Assembly (NCBI GenBank): GCA_027475525.1
Contig: JAMWFC010000090.1
Coordinates: 992,001-1,056,000, forward strand
DNA: 64,000 bases
Origin: Macrolepiota albuminosa
Lineage: Eukaryota > Basidiomycota > Agaricomycetes > Agaricales > Agaricaceae
Direction of reading: 5' to 3'
This document shows positions 56,383 to 64,000 of the stretch, piece after piece. The first letter of the stretch is position 1; each line of letters opens with the position of its first letter. The translations under genes were made by a program, and so were the position numbers. Below the pieces are notes generated by a model, which was given only the letters and a program-made list of their open reading frames with translations, was not told the DNA's origin and ran no database searches.

Positions 56383-58286
56383 ATGTCGCGCACCCCGACG
56401 CATTCCCCGACGCCCCCGCCCACCAACGAAGTCGCGCCTTTGGTCGTATGGGAGGCCCGGGACGCCCGGTATCGGCGCCGCCTGGATCAGGAGCGTGTCG
56501 CGGCGCTCTTTCAGCAACGTAGGTGCATTCGCGTGTTTTTCGCTTGGCCCGATCAACCTCCCTTTTTTAGAACAACAAAACGCACCTGCCCCGGAGGCGG
56601 GACCTAGTCGCCTGCCGGAGGCTGCCCCGGAGGCACCGGTCAGTCCCCCGCCGTCGGTTCCCGCGGTAGCCCCTCAGGCGGGTCCCAGTCGCCCCGCGCC
56701 CACTGTCACGCGGATGACCGTCCGACCCCCCCGCCCTCCCCCTTCACCTCGTCCTCGCTTGGTCGCCCCGCGTTTTTGTCGATCGGGGATGGCCCCCGGC
56801 ACCGTGTCGGTGGTCCCGGAGGACCTGCGTGTCCCGTGGGCCGCCGTGTCGCAGTCGATGTTCGAGCAGGCCCTTGAGAGGCCCCGGGGGTTGCCCACCC
56901 ATGCGTGGTGCGTGAGCAACGGGCCGGTAAGTGACTTTGTACCTTCGTGGCCGCCGCTAACGTCGACCCAGTGTGTGCACTGCGCTCGCCGGATGGTGCC
57001 GTGCCATTTCGAGGCCCCCAGCCCGTCATCCCGGAGAGACTCGTCGGTGTGCAAGGCGTGTCGCGACAACCACGAGCGCTGCTCCGTTTCCGCTTTGTGG
57101 AGGGCGCGTTGCATGGCGCGGGAGCAGGGGTGGCCGTTGGGGGGTTTGACACGCCGGATGGGGGTGGAGGAGAGGGACTGGGTGGTCGAGCCGCCGGTGG
57201 GAGCGCCGGAGGGTTCCGGGGGAGGCGCCGCCCCATGGGGGTAGAGGAGAGGGACTGGGTGGTCGAGCCGCCGGTGGGAGCGCCGGAGGGTTCCGGGGGA
57301 GGCGCCGCCCCGACGAGGGGATCTCGGGTCAGGGGGGTGGCGGGGGTGGGGAGTCGGGGCCGGCCCGTGGTCCTGCTCACGCGCCGGGCAACCCGGGCCG
57401 GGGCGAGTCGTGCCGACAAGGGGAAGCGGCGGGCGTCGCCCAGTCCTTCCCCCGGCCCTTCCAAGCGGCCACGGCTCTCCCGGGAGTCCCCTTCCCCGGC
57501 CCCTTCCCTGCGCCTGTCTCCGGCGGTCTTCTCCCCCTTGTCGGGGCGGCCGCTGGGCGTGGACGTGAGGGCGCTCCAGGAGCGCGTGGATCGGGCCGAG
57601 CGGGAGAGGCAGGAGCTGGTTGACCGCCATCAGGTCACAGCTGAACACCTGCGGGGGGTTCGGACGACCCTGGCCCGGAGCGAGGAGGCGGTGAGGCAGG
57701 AGGCGGCAGCTCGGCGGTGGATGGAGGAGGACCGGGGGGCGGCAGCTCGGGAGCTGCAGGAGGCGCGGGTTGCACGAGGGGCGTTGGAGGCCGAGCGGGA
57801 CGCGCTACGGGCCTGGCTGGAGCAAGGGACGGGTCATCCGGAGCCGGCCCCCCAGAGCCTGCAGGACGTGGTCGTCGCCCGGATGGCGGCTTTGAGTGAG
57901 TGGTTGGAGCCCCTCTACCGAGTTCCCGTGCTGATTTCCTAGGTTGGGCCCGGGAGCACCGCCTGCTCCTGGACGGGGCAGCTGCGGCGCTGGCTTCTCT
58001 GCAGGAGGGTCAGCGCCCCGAGTTGGCAACCCCCGGGGTGGAGCGTAGGTTGGACCTGCTGGGGAGGCTGGTCTCGGCGCACCGGCGGAGGAACGTCCCA
58101 GCGCCGGGCACCTGGTTCGAGCGAATTCTGGACGAAGGCGAGCCTCTTCCGTCCTGGGACCAGCTGCTGGAGGAGGCGTCACGGGAGTACGTTCCGGAGG
58201 AGCGGGAGGGAGAGGAGCCCCGGGGTTGGCCGTCGCGGCCCAGCGGGGGAGAGGGAGAGGAGGGGGGCCCGGAGACCCCTCACTAG
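56383..58286 (+). CDS. Antisense Zn2Cys6/coiled-coil gene inside the Ty3 element
   Basis: Four exons: 56383-56518, 56571-56926, 56972-57895, 57943-58286. Introns of 52, 45 and 47 nt have GTAGGT, GTAAGT and GTGAGT donors and CTAAC or CTGAT branch-like sites. Intron 2 is open in frame, but the decayed paralogue keeps its donor, branch site and acceptor. With the 77 bp duplication counted once the product is 560 aa. The N-terminus ends RRLDQERVAALFQ, followed by a long Pro-rich linker. Exon 3 starts with CVHCARRMVPC and, 15 residues later, CKACRDNHERC, a CX2CX6C-X15-CX2CX6C pattern as in fungal Zn2Cys6 DNA-binding domains. A coiled coil lies near 57.56-57.83 kb (LQERVDRAERERQELVDRH), then a conserved tail (LLLDGAAAALASLQ) and an acidic C-terminus. 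It converges on pol with 261 bp between. A DNA-binding or Gag-like role is inference. Confidence 0.83.
57158..57311. repeat. 77 bp tandem duplication (1 mismatch) in exon 3
   Basis: Positions 57158-57234 repeat at 57235-57311 with one change (G 57166, A 57243). Counting it once joins the zinc-domain frame to the coiled-coil frame. Confidence 0.93.
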
Positions 58287-59543
58287 CAGTCTGTTTTTCT
58301 TGTCGTTTGTTCGTCCTGTCCCGACCGTTACTGTACAATATGTAAAGTAAAAAATGTATATACTCGGTTTCGTACTCGAAATGGTGTAAGTAAAGTGGCA
58401 GGAAAAACGAGAAGGTGTACCTTGCCCAGAATCCGGGGCGTTACTGTGAAGAAAGTACTAAAAAGAGAGTAAGATCTAGAAAGGGAAAGCAGAAAGTAAA
58501 CATGGGAGTTGAATCCCTACTGAGCCCAGAGGCGGGGGTTACGCCCACTACTGCCGTCTGTGAGTCCTGCGCCTGGGAGGATCGTTTCCCAGGCGCCGCT
58601 GTTGGAAGTCCCGGAGTTTGTCGAGGGCGCCTTCGAGGTTTCGGCTTGGTTCCCAAGTGTCGTCTTCCGGGCCGTATCCCTTCCACCGTACGAGGAAGTG
58701 GGGTCGTCCACGAATGTTCCGGGAGTCGAGGATGTCTTCAACTTCGTAGTGGTACTCGTCCTCGACCTCGACCGGGGGAGGGGGCTCGGGGCGCCGTTCA
58801 GGGAAAGGATCCGGGAGGTGTCGTTCCAGGAGGCGGACGTGGAATACCGGGTGCAGACCTTTTAGTCCCGGGGGGAGCTCGATCTTGTAGGCGTGGGATG
58901 AGACCTTCTTCAATATTTTGAACGGGCCGAGACGCTTGTGATCGAGTTTTGGGGAGGGCCGGCGGGTGCGGAGGTGTCGTCGATCTAACCATACCTTTGT
59001 CCCGGGGGCCCAGTCGGGGGTGTCTTCCCGTTTCCGGTCGGCGTGTTTCACGTAGGCCCGGTTCGCGATGTTGATCTCTTCCCGGAGAAACTCGTGAAGG
59101 GATTGGAGATCCCGGGCGACCTCGTGGGCGGCGTGCGACGGGATGTCCCGGAGCAAGAGCGTCAGTCGAGGGTGGTATCCCTTGTTGGCAAAGAAGGGTG
59201 ATACCCCGGTGGCAGAGTGTGGCGTGTTGTTGTAGGTGAACTCGGCCAGGGGGAGCTCGGCGCGCCAGTCGTCCTGCAGGTAGTTGACGTACAGCCAGAG
59301 GTACTGCTTGAGGGACTGGTTGACCCTTTCGGTTTGGCCGTCGGTTTCGGGGTGGTAGGCGGTAGAGAGGTTAGTCTTTACTTCAAGTGCCTTACACAGG
59401 GAAGTCCAAAACTTGGACACGAAGAGAGGACCACGGTCGGAGACGATGTCGTCCGGGAGTCCATGTTTGGCAAAGACGTGCTCGAGGAACAGCCAGGCGA
59501 AATCCGGGGCGGTATCCGTGGTGTGGCAGGGTAGGAAGATGCC

Positions 59544-59697
59544 CTGTTTGGTTAGCCTGCACACAACGACGAGAATGGCATCGAACCCTTCAGATTCCGG
59601 GAGCTCGACAATGTGGTCCACTGTTTGGTTAGCCTGCACACAACGACGAGAATGGCATCGAACCCTTCAGATTCCGGGAGCTCGACAATGTGGTCCA
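59544..59697. repeat. 77 bp tandem duplication in integrase
   Basis: Positions 59544-59620 equal 59621-59697 exactly. It doubles the segment around the first catalytic Asp of the integrase core. Confidence 0.95.
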
Positions 59698-60794
59698 GAG
59701 ATATTGAGGACCAGGGGCGTCGTCCGACCGGCAGGGGTTTCAGGAGTCTGTACGGTCGGTGTCGGGGGACCTTGGCCCGGAGGCAGGGCTTGCACGATCG
59801 AATGTAACGGGTCACGTCCTTCTTTAACCCTGGCCAAAAGTAAGTTCGGGAGATGAGCTGGAGGGTCTTACGTATTCCAGGATGTCCCCGGAGCTTGTGG
59901 TCGTGGTATTGACGGAGGACGTCGTAGCGAAGTTGGGCGTGATCCGGGACGTAGATGCGGCTGTCCCGGAGGAGGAGTTTTTCGTCGGGGGACAGGGAGA
60001 AGGTGGGGTCCCGGTCGGTTCCATCAGGGGGGTTGCGGGGGTCGTGATCGGTGAAGTACTTGTCTCGGGGGGCGCGGCGAATCTGACTCAGGGTCCCTTC
60101 CTCGTTTAAGATCAGTAAGGCATTCAAATGTTCGGGAGGGATCACCACGCGATGATTGAACGCATTACGTTCCGCCTCGAACGACTTCTTGGGGTAGACG
60201 TCCGGACGGCGGGTGAGGGCGTCGGGCTTGGCGCCAAGTCGTCCCGGGCGGTATTGGATTGTGAAGTCGTACTCCAAGAGGATCTCGGACCATCGGGCCT
60301 GCCGTCGACTGAGTTGCTTGGTCGTGGTGAAGTACTGCAGGTTATTATGATCCGAATAGACCTGGATCCGGTGCCGGGCTCCCTCGAGATAGGCTCGCCA
60401 TTGTTTGAAGGCTTCGACGATGGCGAGGAGCTCCTTGTCGTAAATGTCGTAATTGAGCTCGGCGTCGATCATGGACCGGGTGTAGAAGGCGACTGGCCGG
60501 GGCTCCCCACCGTCAGATTCCATCTGCGAGAGAATCCCGGCAATGGCGTAATCGGAGGCGTCGCATTCTAGGATGATCGGGAGGGCCGGGTCGTAGTGCC
60601 GGAGTACGGGGGCGACTGTGAAAGCCTCCTTAAGCAGGTTAAAGACGCTCTGGCACTTACTGTCCCAGTTCCAGGCGATGTCCTTACGCGTGAGCCGGTT
60701 GAGGGGTTTCGTGATCCCGGAGTAGTTGTCTATAAACCTCCGGTAGAAGTTAGCGAAACCCAGGAAGGACTGTACTTCCTTCACGTTCCGGGGT

Positions 60795-60948
60795 TGCGGC
60801 CAGTTGACGATGGCCTCGACCTTGTGGGGATCCATGCGGACGCCGTTCGGGAATACGATGACGCCAAGATATGCGGCCAGTTGACGATGGCCTCGACCTT
60901 GTGGGGATCCATGCGGACGCCGTTCGGGAATACGATGACGCCAAGATA
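60795..60948. repeat. 77 bp tandem duplication at RT end
   Basis: Positions 60795-60871 equal 60872-60948 exactly. It doubles the [16 protein letters not shown] segment and shifts frame. Confidence 0.95.
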
Positions 60949-61876
60949 CTCGACCTCTTCCGTGTGGAACGAACACTTTTTGGGCTTGGCGTGGAGATTG
61001 TGCTCCCGGAGGCGTTCGAGGACTTGCCGGACGTGCTTTTGGTGATCCTCCTTCGAGTCGGAATAGATGAGGATGTCGTCCAGGTAGACTATCACGAAGA
61101 CGTCGCTCATGTCGTGGAAGATGTCGTTCATGAAGTATTGGAACGTGGCGGGGGAGTTAGTCATTCCGAAAGGCATTACAAGGTACTCAAACAGACCATA
61201 CCGTGTGCGGAACACAGTTTTCCACTCGTGTCCCGGGGCGATGCGGACGTTGTTGTAACCGGAGCGGAGGTCGATTTTCATATAAACCTTGGCACTGCGG
61301 AGTCGATCAACCAGATCGCCAATGAGCGGGAGCGGGTAGCGGTTCTTCTTGGTGATCTTATTGAGTCCCCGGTAGTCGACACAGAGTCGGAGCAAGCCGT
61401 CCTTCTTCTTGGCGAATAGAACCGGGGCTCCGGCGGCGGAGGCAGAGGGTCGGATGAATCCCTTACCAAGCATTTCGTCGAGGTAGTCCTTGAGGGCCCG
61501 GAGCTCGACCTCCGACATGTTGTACACCTTGCCGAAAGGGGGGTTGGCTCCTTCCTCGAGGTCGATGGTGTGATCATAGGGGCGGTGAGGGGGGATCTCC
61601 TTGGCGTCTCCTTCGGAGAATATGTCAGCGAACTCGTGATACTCCGGGGGAACTACTTCTCGGAGGATCTGATCCTCGGTTTTCGGTTCCGGGGGAATAG
61701 CGTCCCCTCGTAGGTGTTCTTCCGGGAGAGAGGGCGAGGTGTGTAGCTGAAACGTGGGAACTCCATCCCTCACGAGGCGGGCGAAGGGGGTGGCCCCAAT
61801 GATCCTAATGTCGAGTGCGCTCGGGTCGATCGGGGTCGCGGAAACATCGGCCAGAGCGGGTGTGGTGCGTGTCTGA

Positions 61877-62033
61877 GACCGGCAGGGGTAGTTTGGCCCT
61901 TTGTACTTGTTCCGAGGAATGTTTGGGGGTCGATCGGGGGCCTTGCGGTCTCGGACCGGCAGGGGTAGTTTGGCCCTTTGTACTTGTTCCGAGGAATGTT
62001 TGGGGGTCGATCGGGGGCCTTGCGGTCTCGGAC
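61877..62033. repeat. 77 bp tandem duplication before RT
   Basis: Positions 61877-61956 equal 61954-62033 at offset 77, in the Pro-rich linker between retropepsin 2 and RT. Confidence 0.95.
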
Positions 62034-62414
62034 GGGCGTGGGGGGTGCATTCGTGGGGGGCGCGGCAGTCGTCCCGGGGGTGTCGGGCGCCGGGTCGTCT
62101 CCTAGGGCCCGGAGGTGCACGACGGCCGAGGGGTGGTCTTCGGATCCCGGGAAGGTCATGGTGAGCGTCCTCCAATCGATATCGGGGTTCGTGTCACGCA
62201 GCCAGGGCAGTCCCAGCACCATCGGGGTCGATTCGTGAAGTCACGTGACCAGGAAGTCGGAAGTGAACTCGTAGTTGTTGTCCAGGGTCACGCGTCCCGA
62301 GTGAGACCTTTGGATGGGGCCGGAGGAGGAGGGGGTGCCGTCGAGGCGTTGCAGGCGGAGGGGCTGGTCGAGGGAGTCGTGGGGGAGGTCGAGAGCGTCG
62401 CTGATGAATACTCC

Positions 62415-62568
62415 GGTGGCTCCGCTGTCGATGAGGGCCGAGACTGGTCCTGGGGCGCCGTCCAGCCTGGCATTGATGACAAAGGATCGGGGGTGGCTCC
62501 GCTGTCGATGAGGGCCGAGACTGGTCCTGGGGCGCCGTCCAGCCTGGCATTGATGACAAAGGATCGGG
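62415..62568. repeat. 77 bp tandem duplication in retropepsin 2
   Basis: Positions 62415-62491 equal 62492-62568 exactly. It doubles the segment leading to the DSGAT active site, so that the motif appears twice. Confidence 0.95.
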
Positions 62569-63041
62569 ATGAACGGGACTGGAGTCCGGGGGGTGGTGGA
62601 GGCCCGTCCTTCGGGGCAGGGTTGGGGGAGTGGGGGATGTCGAAGGGGAGTTGCTGGTCGTCGGGGGTCGGGTCCCGGGTCAGGCGAAGGGTGAGGTGTC
62701 GCCAATCGATGCGGGGGTTAGTGTCTCGGAGCCACGGGAGCCCTAGGACCAGGGGTGCGGAAGGGTGGAGTTTGGTTATCAACATCCGGAGGGTGTGAGT
62801 CTGTCCGTTGGCGAAGGTAACGGGCATACGCACAAAATGAGTGATGTCCCCCGCCGTAGAGGCGTCTCCGTCGAAGAGGCAGAGCCGTACCGGGACCGGG
62901 AGTCGCTGGGCGGGTTCCGGGGCGAGGGTAGACCATGCTTCATCGATGAAGTTGTCGGTGGCGCCACTGTCGACGAGGGTGTTGAGGGGAGTTCCGGAGG
63001 GGGTGAGGCGGGTTTTGAGGAGGAGGGAGTGCGAAGAGTGG

Positions 63042-63196
63042 GAGGGTAGATAAGCCGTGAGGGTGTCCTGTATGAGTGTCGTAGAGCGAAGATGTGAGAC
63101 CGGGGCGGAGAAGACGTCGAGGGTAGATAAGCCGTGAGGGTGTCCTGTATGAGTGTCGTAGAGCGAAGATGTGAGACCGGGGCGGAGAAGACGTCG
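63042..63196. repeat. 77 bp tandem duplication before retropepsin 1
   Basis: Positions 63042-63119 equal 63119-63196 at offset 77, between the zinc knuckle and retropepsin 1. Confidence 0.95.
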
Positions 63197-63486
63197 GGTC
63201 GATTCCGTATTTAGGGCGTCTTCCGGGTCTAAATCGCCGGATCGTTTTCCGAATACTCATAGGTGGCATCCTCCCCTTTGAAGGTCCAGGTGGCACGTCC
63301 CATGACCTGTCGTTTGGGGCACTCGGAGATGAAATGATCTTTCTCACCACAGAGTATGCAGACACCCTCCCTTCTCCGTCATTCCTGCACATCCGTCGGG
63401 ACTTCGATCCAGGGTCGTCCCTTCTTCGGAAGCCGGTTGGCTCGGAGGGCCTCCTCATCCCGTTCGTCGTCGCAGTCGAAGTCTTC

Positions 63487-63644
63487 GGGGTCTTCCGGGG
63501 GTTCCTCGGGGCTTGGCACGTCGCCCGGGTTGTGGGCGGCCACGGCGGCGTTGAGTTGGGCCTGGGGGTCTTCCGGGGGTTCCTCGGGGCTTGGCACGTC
63601 GCGGGTTGTGGGCGGCCACGGCGGCGTTGAGTTGGGCCTGGGGG
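63487..63644. repeat. ~77 bp tandem duplication with 2 bp indel
   Basis: The two copies differ by a CC present in the first (near 63524) and absent from the second. The offset is 78 before and 76 after the indel. It is probably the same class, with a base-calling or allelic difference. Confidence 0.8.
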
Positions 63645-63760
63645 CGGGCGCCGCTGCCGGGGTTAGCATTGGGCGGGCCGCGACTCACCGGGGGTCGGCC
63701 GCCAGGGAACGCGGGGGGACCGGGGTTTCGACCTTGGGGGTTGGGGGTTTCGCCGGAGGG

Positions 63761-63915
63761 CCAAGGGGGTCCTCCTCTAGGGTTCCAGGGGGGTCGGGAA
63801 TTCGAGTACTCGCTGCGGTCTTCCCAGTAGCGTTGGTCCAAGGGGGTCCTCCTCTAGGGTTCCAGGGGGGTCGGGAATTCGAGTACTCGCTGCGGTCTTC
63901 CCAGTAGCGTTGGTC
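63761..63915. repeat. 77 bp tandem duplication in gag
   Basis: Positions 63761-63838 equal 63838-63915 at offset 77. It doubles the RYWEDRSEYSNSRPPWNPRG segment of gag. Confidence 0.95.
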
Positions 63916-64000
63916 GATCTGCATGATAGGGCCTTGTATCCGTCGTAGGAGGGTTGTTTCGGGGCGAGTCGGAGGACGTCCTTGATATGTTGTGGGAGGG

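Larger units (their letters stand above)
55523..64000 (-). mobile_element. Young chromodomain Ty3 retrotransposon, partial (5' end outside window)
   Basis: Order on the minus strand from the right edge: gag, zinc knuckle, two retropepsin domains, RT, RNase H, integrase, chromodomain (end 58548), then an antisense spliced gene (56383-58286), polypurine tract and 3' LTR (56254-55523). It is GC- and CpG-rich, unlike the rest of the window, and its frame is nearly intact. It is inserted in the Helitron helicase coding sequence. Its 5' LTR, primer-binding site and gag start lie beyond 64000. Related solo LTRs are at 16236 and 28042. Confidence 0.92.
58548..64000 (-). pseudogene. Gag-Pol polyprotein of the young Ty3 element, near intact
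   Basis: Read from the right: Pro/Gly-rich gag end (QIDQRYWEDRSEYSN near 63.9 kb), CCHC knuckle CILCGEKDHFISEC (63360-63319), retropepsin 1 (LVDSGATDNFI near 62.96 kb, [17 protein letters not shown] near 62.73 kb), retropepsin 2 (LIDSGATGVFIS near 62.42 kb, [16 protein letters not shown] near 62.2 kb), RT with [10 protein letters not shown] (YLDD 61086-61075), RNase H (LNYDIYDKELLAIVEAFKQW near 60.43 kb), integrase with HHCC zinc finger (CKPCLRAK), core residues in [17 protein letters not shown] and [11 protein letters not shown], then a GPF module ([11 protein letters not shown]) and chromodomain ([20 protein letters not shown]). Frames jump at each 77 bp duplication by exactly the amount predicted. 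Real defects seen are TGA codons at 63381-63379 and 62243-62241. Confidence 0.93.

Noticed and set aside
56674..58338. Long minus-strand open frames opposite the antisense gene
   Set aside because: They are Pro/Arg/Gly-rich shadows of GC-rich coding DNA, have no motif, and the plus strand has splice sites supported by the paralogue.
58548..62833. Six separate pol open reading frames as distinct genes
   Set aside because: Each break lies at a 77 bp duplication (or one TGA), and the frame changes by exactly the amount predicted, so they are one polyprotein.

Overview
The window looks like nuclear DNA of a filamentous basidiomycete, most likely an Agaricomycete. Introns are short (about 44-62 nt) with GTRNGT-type donors and CTNAY-like branch sites. 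The recognisable families are typical of that class: a DUF6534 membrane protein, a JmjC-like protein with the 'LIMRP..PHAV.TP' signature, Helitron helicases, and chromodomain Ty3 elements. I see no rRNA, functional tRNA, CRISPR array or bacterial gene. Taxonomy is inferred from family recognition only.

Layout. 1-9.2 kb: old repeats, including a ~1 kb inverted repeat whose arms carry tRNA-like heads, a Ty3 integrase remnant, and the C-terminal exons of a DUF6534 gene (minus). 10.6-15.1 kb: two tandem decayed gag(-protease) copies. 15.1-19.7 kb: a decayed minus-strand paralogue of the JmjC-like gene, split by a solo LTR. 20.2-25.3 kb: two unrecognised multi-exon genes or pseudogenes. 25.4-34.5 kb: AT-rich DNA with small foldbacks, a minisatellite, and a decayed Zn2Cys6/coiled-coil gene (27.7-30.6 kb) split by a second solo LTR. 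34.6-37.7 kb: decayed Helitron helicase, abutted by a 5'-truncated Ty3 element (37.7-41.9 kb) and a Ty1/copia remnant (42.1-43.8 kb). 44.7-45.2 kb: ~165 bp tandem repeats. 46.6-51.6 kb: a 12-exon JmjC-like gene (+). 51.9-55.5 kb: the C-terminal part of a Helitron helicase with a USP-like tail (-). 55.5-64.0 kb: a GC-rich, young chromodomain Ty3 element (-) running off the right edge.

Two things stand out. First, twenty tandem duplications share one period, 77 bp (19 exactly), in unrelated sequence (LTRs, exons, introns, spacer). Collapsing them restores reading phase everywhere I could test it: four in the JmjC-like gene (then 1360 codons plus stop, all 12 exons in phase), one in the Zn2Cys6 gene (560 codons plus stop), and five in the Ty3 pol. 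This is the signature of unmerged k=77 overlaps in a de Bruijn assembly, not biology, and it breaks any automatic gene prediction here. Second, the young Ty3 element carries a spliced Zn2Cys6/coiled-coil gene in antisense between pol and its 3' LTR. A decayed paralogue at 27.7-30.6 kb shares its intron positions, phases and branch sites, so this is a real, conserved accessory gene and the best candidate here for an undescribed system. The same polyprotein also appears to hold two successive retropepsin domains.

Two age classes are visible. The left two thirds is AT-rich and CpG-poor with many stops. The right third is CpG-rich, and the four nonsense codons I could place in its mobile elements are all TGA, as expected from C-to-T change at CGA codons.
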